A DNA stretch of 64,000 bases from the NCBI GenBank assembly GCA_008009225.1, contig CM017762.1:37170473-37234472 (forward strand), written 5' to 3'. The translations under genes and the position numbers were made by a program. Shown one piece after another: positions 33,298 to 46,193 of this stretch (its first letter is position 1; the number at the start of each line of letters is the position of its first letter). Origin of the DNA: Acer yangbiense (lineage: Eukaryota; Streptophyta; Magnoliopsida; Sapindales; Sapindaceae). The notes beneath the pieces were generated by a model. It did not search any database, was not told the origin of the DNA, and saw only the letters and a list, made by a program, of their open reading frames with translations.

Positions 33298-34469
33298 GGA
33301 ATCAAGTCGTATTTCTCTCCTTCAAGTCTCAAATTTTAACTTCAAAGGAAAAAAAAAAAAATAGGGACAAAATGATATTAACTCTTAAAACATTAGGAAC
33401 GGGGCCGATGCACCAAGTGCAACTGCCTCGGGCTCAATATCAAAGGTCCATATATATATATATATATATATATTTGTTTTTAAAATGAAAACCTAATGAG
33501 TGGCGGTAATAGCATCGCTTAAAAATCGTATATACACCCCTTTCATAATTATACCTATCAATTTTTAAAAAAAAATCTCTGCTATGTAAGTAAGCACCAA
33601 TTAATGACAAAAATATCGTTTATTTAATTATAATGTATTGTATTTTTGTAAGTAAACACAACCTACACCTATTATTATGTTATCTAATCAACTTTATCAT
33701 TTGTTTTCCTTTTTCAAAATTAGACTTCATCTCTCCTCATGTAAGCAGGAAATAACTCTCTTTATTTATTCTTAACTGTTTTCCGTCCACAAAATCACTT
33801 TGATTGTGGGTTTTTCTAGTTGGAGATCCACTTTCTGTTTATGAGAGTTGTAAGAATAAAAGATTTGTGACATGTCTCAATTGATGTTGAAGTAGAAATG
33901 TATTTGATGAAATTGAAGAACTAATATTGATAAAAAAAAAAATCAATGAAAAGCTTGTTTGAAAGAAAAAAAATAATACCGATATTATAGAGTTTACGAT
34001 GCATAATGATTTTGTTCTTTAAGTAAAAATAATAAAATTTAATTTAAAACTTACTTTTTCATAACTAATTTGTCTAATGATTTTTGCTTTAAAAAAAAAA
34101 TTGTCTAATGATTTTGATTTATTCTTCATACTTAATTAGCAGTTAATTTGTATTTCCTTAAAAGAAATTGAAAATATATTTGAAATTAGTTTTTAAAAGA
34201 GAATATAGGGTTTAGCAAAATAGAAAGATATATATTTTTTAATTATTACACTATTACATAAATTCAGGGTTTTTTAGAGAGAGGGGAGGCTCAAACCTAT
34301 AACCTCGTGGTGCAGGTGTGAGGGGTTTTATCACCGGACTAACCTCATCTCATTGAAAATAGAAAGAGTTTTAATGATATATTTTAATATCAAACCATTA
34401 ATAGGGAACTTCCTTAAATGATTAATAGGAAACTGTTACTTCCTTAAAGAAAACCATTATTAATAGGAA

Positions 34470-34523
<54 letters not shown>

Positions 34524-35069
34524 ATTAAAATAACAAACATATTAATAATTATTGGTAGGTGTACTTTCAAACTATTTAGTCCTCTTAGTATTTTTACTCA
34601 AGGATATCATTGGATTTTAAAAAATATACTAATTCGGGATGTACATACAATTTTTAAGGGGTGAAAATATCGTCACTCAAAAATGATTATGGAAGAGAAA
34701 GATCATGGGCCCAATTCATTTTTAATGGAAGATCAAATGTCCCAATTAAAGTAATTAAAGTTAAAGATCAATGACCCAAGTAATGAAAAAAGAAAAAATA
34801 GGGACTCGTTTTTGGATTCATATATATATCATGGAAACTTAAAAGTCATTTTCGTGGTGAAAACCAAATCATTTTTTTATCCATTAGAAACCAAATCTTT
34901 TTGACAAAAAATACTTGAGAGCAATATAGATTATTGTGTTAGTATTTGATAATAATAAAAAAAAAGATTTTATTTTTCTTACTATCAAAGTATCATTTTC
35001 CTAGTTAGAAACCAAGTCTTGCTGAGAAAAAATTCTTGAGAGAAATACAGTTATTGTTAATGTTTGATA

Positions 35070-35112
<43 letters not shown>

Positions 35113-35217
35113 CAAGCTTTGATGAATAAAGGGGTCAATTTCAGATTTTTCGCCTTGGGCCTTTAAAAAGTCAGGACCAACATTGAGTTTTTATTATTAT
35201 TATTATTTTAACCACCA
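33298..35217. other. AT-rich intergenic DNA with microsatellites
   Basis: No gene is seen. (TA)n tracts lie at about 33452-33473 and 34474-34520, (AAT)n at about 35071-35112 and (ATT)n at about 35190-35206. Two diverged direct copies of a ~70-base segment beginning TTAGAAACCAA start near 34884 and 35005. Confidence 0.7.
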
Positions 35218-35833
35218 AGCCACATTGGGCGGTGTTCTAACCTATTGATTATTACGATGAATAATAATATATAATCAAAGAATTATAGCATTCGGATTAA
35301 TACCTTTCACCGTCGGAAATCCGAATCGTGCGACGGAAGCGAGGTCGTGAGCGGGTTGTATCATACGACCACGCCACCATTTTCTGACTAGAATTTAAAT
35401 GATGAATTCAATGGTACCATCGGTTACTGTGTTTGAATTGGAAGTGAACCACACTAAGCCGTTCTAAGGCGCTTGTGTATTGTTCTTCGTGTTCGTCAAT
35501 CAAATTCAAACCCAAAAACTTTTTGAAGTTTCGATCTTCGACAGAAGAACTCAAAATAGTTTCTCTCTCTACACTAATCAGAATCACGCATATGACCTAT
35601 CGTTAGAAAGCTCTTGGAAAAAAATACCTTTCTAATGGTACCACATCCACAGAATATAAAAAAATAAAGAATAAAATTGGTAGTGAATTATGACCTGATT
35701 ACAGTCACGGGTCCATAAAATCTTTCATGTATGGCGTTGAATCATATTCAAAAATTTCAGAACATATGATTACATATACATATATGCAGTAATACATTCC
35801 AGAAAAATAAATTCAAAACACGTGTGTATAATT
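35218..35833 (-). repeat. Probable Copia-type LTR fragment
   Basis: Read on the minus strand it contains CGCTTCCGTCGCACGATTCG, resembling the CGCTTCCG block near the 3' end of Tork/Angela LTRs, and further AT-rich sequence. It is cut at 35833 by the start of a family B LTR. No coding region or clean end was found. Confidence 0.45.
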
Positions 35834-36236
35834 GTTAGGATTTTGAGTCGTGTTGGCATTATTCTATATCAAAACGATATTTCCTTTGTATTGATTAGTT
35901 GTCTAGGATTCACGGTTTATCAAGCTTCAAGGAAGTTAAGCAACTCTTCAACCAAAGTGAAGCCTTCAAGAGGAGTAAGCGTTATTGCACTTCAAAGGTA
36001 TATTAAGACCTCAATCCTCTTGCAAGGCGTTTAGGTGCACACACACACACTGCATACATTTATGTCCCTGCATCGTTGTGCTAAATTAGTATAACACATT
36101 CACACACATATTATATTATGCATATGCATTAGATTTAATTTGACAACTTTTGTAAAATTGCATGTTCTAAGACCATCTCTAGGAAATGGCATACATGTGT
36201 GTTATTGTGTTTGTTTGTTTGTGTTTTATTGATATC
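35834..36236 (+). repeat. Family B LTR copy 1, 5' part
   Basis: It begins TGTTAGGATTTTGAGTCGTG and matches 40330-40730: the GGCATTATTCTATATCAAAA block, CTTGCAAGGC, a CACACAC run and GTGTCCCTGCAT. It stops where a different LTR-like sequence starts at 36237. Confidence 0.8.
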
Positions 36237-37550
36237 TGATTGCACTCCAAATGTTCACATTTAGCGCTCCCTTTTCCTACCTTTTGTTTTCGTTTCAAAG
36301 CGCTTTTGTGTATATAACGTGTGTTTTAGTTGAGTACAGGTAATATACTAATTTAGGAAGGTGTTTGCTCGAAGTTAGAGAAAAGAGGTCAAAATAGGAG
36401 CAAAATCCAATGAAAGAACCTCGTGGGAAAGAGCACGCAACACAAAGCCACGAGATGAAGTTAGAGAGCAAGAGCCCGCCAGCTAGAAGACATGAACTCG
36501 TTGGGAATTATGCCGCAGGTTCAGTCCGTAGGACATTTCCCGCCAGGCAGAAGGTGTGAGCCCGCCAAGAAGCTCTGAAGAAGCTCGCTAGTTCATTCTC
36601 GTGAGAAGTAAGTCGTGAACCAGGGGATCCAAAGTTGCGGAGGCTCTGAAGCTGCGGACTACACGTCGAGGACATTTATGGCAATTCCTTTCCTAATTTC
36701 AACCTAATGATATAAATATACACTTTTCTGTTGTAATAAAGACAAGTGAGAGATATTAAAAGATAGTTAGACTCTCCCTTTAGCATAGAATAGCTCTAAG
36801 AAATCTTGTGCTCATCTTCAATTACTTAAGCTTTAAGACACTTATCTTAGTTAAGTAATTAGTTAGATCAGCTCTTGAGAGCTACTTGTGATACTCCTTG
36901 ATTGTATTTGCTATAGAGAAGGGTTGTTCGGAATTTGACAAGAATTCACGGGTTGTATTTCTTCTTTTTCTTCTTACTTATGCTATTCTTAGATATCATG
37001 TGTAACTAACCCACTTTTGTTGGGGGATCTATGAAGTAATGATGTAGCCACCTTGTTTATCACTCTTCTTTATAAATAATCACCTTGTGCTTATCAATGT
37101 TTTAAATGACTAAATCATGACATGTTTCTCATAGACTTTTGAAGAACATGTATTGGTAATTTGTACTAAGAGTTGATGAAACACTTAATTCATAACTTTT
37201 GAATTGTGTATTGTCATCCCATAACTCATTAAGTAGAGTGTGTTGATCAATAGTTACAACTTTGTAAATCCACACTTTTGATTACAGTTCCACAACCAAA
37301 CACTCACTTAATGTTCATCTAAGACTTTAAAGGATACTTTGAGTGAGTTGTTGAGTGTGCTTTTGATTATAAATGGAACTAGCCTTAGTGATTTTGATCT
37401 AAAACTTATAAGAGTGATTACTTGGTGGTGCATCATTGTTAATTTCATACCTCCCCTAGCATCTTTATCTCATTAATCTTCAATCTCATTTTAAGCATTG
37501 CATTAGATTAGACTTGAATTATTAATTTGTTATGTAAGATCCTAGATCTT
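36237..37550 (+). repeat. LTR-like repeat, probably gypsy-type
   Basis: It starts TGATTGCACTCCAAATGTTC and has a GC-richer middle with AGCCCGCCA-type repeats (36470-36650), then a TATAAATATA promoter-like site near 36711. Layout resembles gypsy LTRs of the Tat/Athila type. It is bounded by family B copies on both sides. The end and target duplication are unclear and it has no coding region. Confidence 0.45.
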
Positions 37551-39673
37551 TGTTGGTTTGATTCCATTGCAAAACGCTATTTATTTGTAATGATTAGTTG
37601 CTTAGGTTGTTCTTGGTGAAAAGAAGCTTCAAAGAAGAAAAGCAACGTCTCATGCAAATATCGTCTTCAAGAGGAAAATCGCGTACTTGGATGCTAAGGT
37701 ATCAAGATTCTTCTTCCTCTTGCAAGGCGTAAGCGCACACACACATAATTCATTCATGTGTGTCCCTGCATCATTGTGCTAAATTTGGTATAACACATTC
37801 ACACACCATTGAAGTATGCTCGTGCATTGAACTCATATTGTCATACATTGTAGAGTTGCATGTTTTAAGACTATGTCTAAGAAATGGCATACTTATGTGA
37901 GCTTGTTTTTATATGTTTGTGTTTTATTGTATTTAGACTTGAACATGATCTCATTTGATTCCTTATTGAGTCCCAGTCATTTCGGTTACTCATTCATTAG
38001 GTTTCGAGTCCAAACGATGTAGCTACGCTACTTTGCGTTCTCATTCGTTGAGTTGTCTTCGTCGTCATTTTCCTTGATGAATTCTCAACCTTTTGTCAAA
38101 TTTTTGTAGTCATCATTGTGTGTGAGATAGTCATTGTTCGTAATCCAAAAACGGATTCGAATTTAGAGTTTGGATGCCCGAATACGGCTGAAGAACGCGA
38201 GAGGAGCGCGAGGGAGCTTGCTCGGCCAAAGGCCAAGCAAAGGAGGCCACGTGTGCCACACAGCCAGAGTCCTCCTCTGCCCACGTGTGCAACACACACC
38301 CCACATGTGGTAGGTGACGTGGCTCTTTTTGATTGGCCACCAAATCCCTCTCTTCTCCATCTATTTTCCCTCCATTTATATTCGAAAATTCTGCAGAATT
38401 CTATACAACTTTTGATTTCTTATTTTGATTATATATCTCTCTCATTTCAACTTCGAATCAAGTGATTCAAAAGCCAAAAATGTTGGTCTTGAAGAGAGGA
38501 ACAAACCCCAAGCATTTTCAGAGTCAAATGATGTCATGATTTTGTGCAGTAAATCGATTTCAGTTAGTGGATCATCATTTGTATGTGAATCATCTTCTTC
38601 TCACTTTCTCTTTTGACCATCTCTTTTATTCTTCCTAATTGATAGATGAAATGTGTTAAGAATGATGTTAATTCATACTCTAGATTTGTTTTATCAATTA
38701 ATTGTTGAGTTTTAGCTTTGTGATTTCATTTGAACATATATTAGCTAAACTTGATTGAACTTGAAATTGATTCTAGAATGGATTGTATGATGTGCTTCAT
38801 GATATTTTCTAGGTTTAATTTCATGATCTAAGAACTAAGATTGTTTGAGTGATATATTGGATATTCTTATCTTGTTCTTATTGATTCACATGTCTTGATT
38901 TCTACATACATTTGTGATTGATTGTTGAAAGCATATTCTAGATTATCATTGAACATGTTCATAGAGCTTGATTGATCATCTTGCTTTATTTGATTGTGAT
39001 TTGCATCATTTGCATCACTTAGATCATTGTCTTGTGGAAAGGTTGAAGTCTCTTGTTAAAGTGAGTGAAGTTTTAATTTGAGCAAGAAGACTTGGCTAGG
39101 AAAGTGTTCCGGATAGCCAAGCAAATGTCTTAGCTAGGAGTGTGATACTCCGGATGATTGAGCTAAGGAAGCTTGACTAGGATCTTTTTGATCTAGATAG
39201 CTAAGCAAGGAAATCTTCCTAGAGGCTTGACAGTCTTGGATAGGAGGTTGCTTCCTAGAGGTGTAGGACACACCTTGGATAGGGAGTAGGCTAGGTGGTT
39301 CACTAGGTCCGAGGATAGACTAGGAGTTGATAGCTTGTAGTGGATATCATGTGTTGATAGCTTTGAGTGTGTAAGTCCTTTTCATCATAGTGAATTGCTT
39401 TGCCAGTGGTTGTGGTATCAACCCGTGGATGTTTACTCTTTGAGGTTTTACCACGTAAAAACTCTTGTGTCAATTTTAGTTTTTTTTGTTTCATTTTCTT
39501 CCATATGTTGTATTGATTGCATCACTTGTATATTAATATTCCGCATGTGTTGACTATAACAATTCATTTCTTAAGACAAATCAAGTGTGCATTTCATTCT
39601 TATTTTTGTGAAATTTGAATTTGGAAGAATTTGGGCCTATACCCATTCACCTCCCCTCTAGGTATATTTTGCA
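37551..39673 (+). repeat. Family B LTR copy 2
   Basis: It starts TGTTGGTTTGATTCC and ends GGTATATTTTGCA after the CATTCACCTCCCCTCTAGG block, so it has TG...CA termini. It shares blocks with copy 3 in the same order, including a GC-rich cassette (about 38185-38335) and a run of TAGCTAGGA/TCCGGAT repeats (39050-39330). It is ~2.1 kb. No matching 5-bp flanks were found. Confidence 0.75.
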
Positions 39674-39900
39674 CTATATTGCTTAAGGGAATTTCATGTT
39701 ACTTTATTGCTTTTTGAAGCATTCGACTAGTTAGTTAACTTTCTTTTCATCCTAGCTCATCGTGGGATTGATAACCCGTACTTATGCACCCTATACGAGT
39801 TGAACGACTTGTGCACTTGCAAAGGGTGAAACACTTGCGCGCCCCCTTAGAATAGCTAAGGTAGAATAGGGTAGATATTTATAGTTTTAGTAGAACCGGC
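39674..39900 (+). repeat. Gypsy-like LTR fragment
   Basis: The segment GTGGGATTGATAACCCGTAC with CGAGTTGAACGACTTGTGCA resembles the 3' part of many plant Ty3/gypsy LTRs. No ends are clear. Confidence 0.35.
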
Positions 39901-40235
39901 TTGGGCATGTCAATATCATACTTGAATATGTTCTCATATTATTCCTTATTGAGTTTTGAACGTTTCGGTTACTCATTCAAAAGTTTTCGAGTTCCGAGTT
40001 GGAAGTTATGAAACTTTCCGCGTGTTTATCATGCACGGTCTTCGTCATTGTGTATCGAGTCAAATTCCAAGTTTTTGGTTAAAGTTTCATAGTCATCCCC
40101 GTGTGTGAGAGAGTTACAGTTTATAATCTGAAAAACAAATTCAAATTTGGAGTTTAGAGGCCGGAGAACAGTCGAAGAACGTGAGTGGTGTGCAAAGGGA
40201 AGAAGAGAAGTGGAAAGAGATCACAAGGGCTCCTT
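39901..40235 (+). repeat. Family B LTR copy, left half (split by solo LTR)
   Basis: It matches family B from CTTATTGAGTTTTGAACG to the beginning of the GC-rich cassette. It is interrupted at 40236 by an Angela/Tork-like LTR and resumes at 44791 with GGCGTATGGCCACC, which aligns with the cassette at 45600. The 5-bp duplication is TCCTT (40231-40235 and 44786-44790). Confidence 0.75.
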
Positions 40236-43200
40236 TGTTGGGATTTATGCCCTAAAGTTGGTAATTTGTAAATGTTATAAATCCATTAATAAAGAAGTAG
40301 TATTTTCGTTCAATAAATATGGCTCATACTGTTAGGACTTTGAGTCATGTTGGCATTATTCTATATCAAAATGACATTTCATTTGTATTGATTAGTTGTC
40401 TAGGATTCATGGTTTAACAAGCTTTAAGAAAGTTGGACAACACATCAAGAAAGTGAAGCCTTCAAGAGGAAAAAGCATCAAAGGTATACTTAGACCTCTA
40501 TCCTCTTGCAAGGCCTTCAGGCACACACACACATGGCATTCATATGTGTCCCTGCATAGTTGTACAACATTTATATAACACTTTAACACACTTGGTAATG
40601 TATGCTCATGCATTAAATTTAATTTGATAAACATTGTTAATTGCATATTCTAGGACTATGTCTAGGAAACGGCATACGTGTGTGAATTTGTGTTTATTTA
40701 TTTTCATTTTATTGCTTTTGGACTTGAACATGATCTCTTATGATTCCTTATTGAGTCCCGGTCATTTCGGTTACTCACTCATTAGGTTTCGAGTCCAAAC
40801 TAGGAAGCTACGCTACTTTTCGTTCTCATTCGTTGAGTTATCTTTGTCTTCGTGTACCGAGTCGAATTCCCAACATTTTGTCAAAGTTTTGTAGTCTTCC
40901 TTGTACGTGAGGGAGTCATGGTTCGTAATCCAAAAAAAGATTCAAATTCGGAGTTCGGATGCCCGAATATGGCTGAAGAACGCAAGAGGAGCGTGAGGGA
41001 GGTGTAAAATGGCCATTTTGGGGTGCTGCCGTGAGGCTCACGGGCTCACCACCTCTTTGCCCCCGTGAGGCTCATGTGCCCCTCATGGGGTGGTGAGGTG
41101 GCAGCCCCTGATTGGTCCTAAAATCCCTCTCTTTCATCCCTTTTAAATATCTCATTTCCCTCCCATTTCATTTCAAGAAGAAAATTTGAAAAAGAGAAGT
41201 GCAGAATTTTCTCTCCAACTTTCTCAACTTCCAAACACCATAACATTTTCATTCGGACTCCGAATTGAGTGATTCAAGTTGAAGAATCTTTGTAATCAAG
41301 TCTCCTACCTTCTCCAATAAGGTTTGCAGCTGTTTGATCATGTTTTGTGGTGGTTCTTCACTCAAAACCAAAACTGCTCGGCATTCTTAGGTATTGAACT
41401 AAGCTTTATGATTTCATCTTTTTTGATCTTTAATTACCTAGGGTTTTCTTCTTCTATATGTATGTGTATGTATGGTGAATGCTATTAAGAAAGATAGCTT
41501 CAAAATCAAAGCTAATCAAGTCTAATTAGAGACAAGTGTGAACTAGTTTTCTATTATTCTAGTTTTTCACATGATTGAGAGTTGTATTGTGCTTAGCTTG
41601 ATATCTAGGGTTATTTGTGACTTGATTGATTCATTTTATGATTAATAACCTTAGCATGTGCTTGGATCCTTTAATTGAACAAATCTAGGATTAGCACATT
41701 TGATTTTGTATTTAGAGCTAATTAGGATTTAACTGATTATTGTGTATATATTTGCTCTAAGTACTTGCTAGAATATTCATTGATCATATCTTGTGATTGT
41801 AGCATTTTTGTTGCTTGTGTTTTAAAGTCTTGAATATATGCTTAATGATCATGCTTTGTTTTCAAGCTTTAGTAACATGAATAGAATCTAGGATTTGGCA
41901 TGTTTTAGGTGTTTTGCATGCTCTAAATTTTTGTTCATGTTTAAGGTCTAGACAACTTTGTTTTGTGAACTTTGTTGCCTATGTCTTGATCTTCATGGAG
42001 TGTACCTAATCCATATATTTCAGATGCTCATGCATCATTTTGTGTGGTGTCATGTTTTGGATCATAAACTAGAAAAATATATATTGTGTGCTCATTGATT
42101 ATTTCTAGTTTCCATAGGATGTATTGATCATATATTCTATGTTGCATGTGTTTGCATCATTTGCATCACTTAGATCATTTGCCTTGCAAAAGGTGGAAGT
42201 CTCATCTTAGAGTGAGTGAAGCTTCAACTTGAGCATTAAGTCTTAGCTAGGAGTGTGATACTCCGGATGGTTGAGCTAGGGAAGTTTAACTAGGATCTTT
42301 GTGATCCGGATGGCTAAGCAAGAAGCCTTGTCTAGGATTGGGAGGATCCAGATAGACAAGCAAGGAAATCTTCCTAGAGACATGAGCGTCTTGGATAGGA
42401 AGTTACTTCCTAGAGGTGTAGGACACATCTCGGATAGGAAGTAGGCTAGGTGATTCACTAGGCCCGAAGGTAGATTAGGAGTTGATAGCTTAGGGTGGAT
42501 ATCATGTGGTGATAGCCTTGAGTGTGTAAGTCCTTTTCATCATAGTGGATTGCTTGCCGGTGGTTGTGGATTCAACCCATGGATGTTTCCTTTTCGGAGG
42601 TTTACCACGTAAAATCAATGTGTCAAATGTCTCTATCTCTATCTCTTTATATTTGTATGTATGATCAATATAATTTGTTTAAGATCTTCATTTCCTCACA
42701 TTCTTGTGAACAAGTTATTGATTAAGAAAGAGATGCACACATTATTTGTTGAATCAACATTTGTTTCTTGTATCTTGTAAGTGTTTGAACATTGTATCTT
42801 GTGATATTCTATATCAAGTTGTAAAGCTCTACTTAGTGAACTTGCATTGTAATATTCAAAGTACAACTTGTGGAATTTGCTCTTTATTGAATATACTTGT
42901 ATATGAGATACATTGTTTATTGGTATATGTTTTGTATACTAAGGGTGGTGAATTGAGCATACTTGTGTTAATTGTTTTCTCATAACAATCATGTTAAAGG
43001 TTAATTTGTATGTTCACCAAGGTTTTGACATAAGTCACGAAAGAGTTTTAAAATTAGAGTGTCCACCTATTCACCCCCCTCTAGGTTGTTTAGTATAACC
43101 TTGTAGGTATTTTCACATACGTTTGATTATATGTGCTAAACATCCAAGATTGCTAGATGTAATCTCAAACTGAGTATATGAATGTCATATAAAGAGGAAT

Positions 43201-44785
43201 TCGGTTTGAGACGTGCAATCTAAAGAGTCTGTAGAAAGCAAATAAATCTGGGTACTTTATTTGTGGATAATCTACAGTTGTGGTCCATTCCGTAATATAC
43301 GGTGGTCTTATCCTAGACTACTCATATGGTGATATGAGAATGGAGGCACTTTATATGATGTGATCATATAGAACTGGGCCACGATTTATATGAATCTATC
43401 ACCAAGATCCTTTAGTTGAAAAGATTCATATATATATATATATCGACAAATGATGGCTGTATATGGGTGATCTATATCCTGAGTGTTTTACTGACTCCTT
43501 CAAGTTAGATCGTGTTTCTTGACATACCATGAGTGAGATCGGAGTAGCATTCCCGATCAATAACTCAATATCTTGGAATCGCGGTTTGACTTGTGGCTGG
43601 GAATGTATGCACACAATAGAGGAATCCACTCCTTCTTGCGAGAAGTAGAGAAGTAGTTCCCTTAAGGGTTGATTCGGGACTTGAACGGTTAAGAGAGCTC
43701 CCCTTCTTCCGTAAAGGTAGGAAGGATATAATTGTTCATTAGAGAATCAATAGTATTTAAAGGAAAAGATATAATTAGAGAGGTATAACAAACTTTATGA
43801 CCTAGCTCTAATTATGAACTACTTGTGGAGGATCATACCATATGAAATAGCTATATCGATAGACACTGATATTTTGGTTGTGTAAAACATCTACAGTTAC
43901 GAGAGTGCAACCTCGGGTTTTTAGTGGAATAACTCCGAGGTTAATAATCGTGAAATATTAATTAAAGAGTTTAATTAATTTTTCTAAGTATTATCGGAGC
44001 TCAAAACTATGGGTTCATCAGGTCCCCTTGCTAGCCCGTTACGATTATTAGTAACAAGGCTCACGTTGAATTGGATGGTCCAATTAATTATGTTACGAAA
44101 GTAAGTTGGATATATTATGGGAATTAATTAAATGATATGATTGTTTAATTGATTAATTAAATATAATTAAATAATATGATTATTTAATTGATGTATTAAT
44201 AATTAATAATTATTAATTGTTATTTGGAGGTTACAGGTTCGAACCTTGACGAAAGCAAATGAATAAAATAATAGAAATTATTTTATTTACTTTAAAGAGG
44301 TCAAAGGTTCAAGTCCTAGTGATGACTGAATTAAAAAAGATTTATAATCCTATTTTGACTTGGTTAACTAAACCCTAGGATTCTGGTATATAAGATATAC
44401 TTATCAAGAAACAAACTAACCTAACCCTAAGATTGAAAGAGAGTGGTGTGGCAAGGAGAAGAAGAAAAAGAAAAGAAAATAATTTTTTTCTTTGGCTCAA
44501 GCTTGGCCTAACTCAACAAGAAGACAAGGTGTTGTCTTCTCCATCTCGGTAGCCTCCATTCAAGTACTCCCGGAATCCGTGACGTGACCACACACATAGT
44601 TGCTAGATCACGGGTCATAGCTCGGAAGGCTTAGTGGTGAAGGATAAAAAAGAAACGAAGGAGAGATCTTCAAAGGTATGAAAACAAATCCTTCCTCATA
44701 TTTGTGTATACAAAAAGGTCCAAGATGATAAAATTTTTAAAACCTATATCCATAATCAACTTTTTTTTTTGCTACGTGACTTACA
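40236..44785 (+). mobile_element. Angela/Tork-like solo LTR, split by family B LTR
   Basis: It begins TGTTGGGATTTATGCCC and ends GTGACTTACA, and is flanked by perfect TCCTT duplications. Removing the nested insertion 40330-43115 and one duplication leaves about 1.76 kb, a usual LTR length for this clade. Read across, the interior shows no gag or pol and no primer site, so it is a solo LTR left by recombination between the two LTRs of a former element. Confidence 0.85.
40330..43115 (+). mobile_element. Family B solo LTR, 2786 bp, complete
   Basis: It is bounded by TGTTAGGACTTTGAG and TAGGTATTTTCA, with the perfect 5-bp duplication CATAC at 40325-40329 and 43116-43120. It is the reference copy for family B. 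It contains a GC-rich hairpin cassette (about 41020-41110: GTGAGGCTCACGGGCTCACC), a TTTAAATAT promoter-like site near 41145, short diverged TAGCTAGGA/GATCCGGAT repeats (42240-42480), and a terminal TATTCACCCCCCTCTAGG block. No coding region was found. Confidence 0.88.
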
Positions 44786-44790
44786 TCCTT

Positions 44791-44892
44791 CCTGTCGAGG
44801 CGTATGGCCACCATGGGAAGGGCTGCCCTCTGCCCCCATGGTGGCCCCGTGCCTCCACTAGGTGGCCATGTTGCATGCCACATGTGGCAGCA
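44791..44892 (+). repeat. Family B LTR copy, right half (split by solo LTR)
   Basis: It continues the copy interrupted at 40235 and carries the GC-rich cassette with GGCCACCATGGG and CATGGTGGCC inverted motifs. It ends where another family B copy begins near 44893. Confidence 0.65.
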
Positions 44893-46193
44893 GTCATGTT
44901 GGCATTATTCTATATCAAAACGACACTTCCTTTGTATTCCTTAGTTGTATAGGATTTACGGTTTATCAAGCTTCAAGGAAGTGGGACAATTCTTCAAGCA
45001 AAGTGAAGCCTTCAAGAGGAGTAAGCGTTATTGTTTACAAAGGTATATTAAGACCTCTATCCTCTTGCAAGGCTTAGGTGCACACACACACATTGCATAC
45101 ATTTGTGTCCCTACATCATAGCACTAAATTAGTATAACACATTCACACTCTTGTTGAAGTATGCACATGCATTAGATTTAATTTGACAACTTTTGTAAAA
45201 TTGCATGTTCTAGGATTATCTCTAGGAAATGGCATACTTGTGGGTTCTTGTGCTTATCTATTTATGTTTTATTGGTATTAGAATTGAACGTGTTCTCATA
45301 TGGTTCATCATTAAGTTCCGAATGTTTCGGTTACTCATTCATTAGTTTTCGATTTCCAAGTTTGAAGTTATGAAACTTTTCGTGTATTTATCGTCCTTGA
45401 TTTTCGTTCTAGTGTATCGAGTCGAGTTCCAAGCTTTTGGTCAAAGTTTCATAGTCGGCCATGTGCGTGTGAGAGTTACAGTTCGTAATCCAAAAATGGA
45501 TTCGAATTCGAAGCTTGGAGGCTAGAGAACGGCAAAGAACGCGAGGGGTGTGCGAAGGAGAGAAGTGAAGTGGAAAGGGGCCACAATGGCTCCTTCCCGT
45601 GGAGGTGTGTGGCCACCACAGGGAGGGCAGCCTTCTGCCCTCGTGGTGGCCACATGCCTCCACGGGGTGCCCAAGTGGCAAGCCTTCCTTGGCTGCCCAT
45701 GGCCCACACCTCTCCACCTCTCTTTCCCTCCCATTCTCTTTTAAATATTCTTTCTCTCATTTTCTATTAAAAGAAGAAAATAGTGCAAAATTTTCTCTCA
45801 AGATTCTCTCAATTTCCAAACACCATATCTCTCTCATTTCTCATCCGATTTGAGTGATTCAAGTTGGAGAATGTTTGTATTGAAGTCCTCTATCATCTCC
45901 AAGGAATCTTGAGGTCTTTTGTTCAAGTTTTGTGTTGTTTCAACACAAATATCGTGGCTGTACTTTTTGTTCAAGGTGATTGTCTTATCCTTTGTGTTTT
46001 GTGCTAAATGATCTTCAATTACCTTGGGCTTTCTTCATCTATATGTGCATGTTACTTGAACAAATGCTATTGAGAAGTAGAGCTTCAATTGAAAGCTAAT
46101 TGTGCTTAATTAGAAACTTGAATGTGAGTTAGGTTTTTCTTAAAACCTACGTTTTCACATGCATGTGAGTTGTATTGCAATTAGCTTGCTATC
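44893..46193 (+). repeat. Family B LTR copy 4, interrupted
   Basis: It starts within the GTCATGTTGGCATTATTC block (first ~15 bases missing) and follows the family order, including a GC-rich cassette at 45590-45690 and a TTTAAATATTC site near 45740. It is cut by a gypsy-like LTR at 46194 and seems to resume at about 47191. Confidence 0.75.

Noticed and set aside
40147..40335. 62-codon frame at the start of the Angela/Tork-like LTR
   Set aside because: It crosses a transposon junction (40236) and so cannot be an old gene.
44234..44245. GGTTCGAACC, a tRNA B-box-like motif
   Set aside because: No cloverleaf arms or A-box at proper spacing; it lies inside an LTR.
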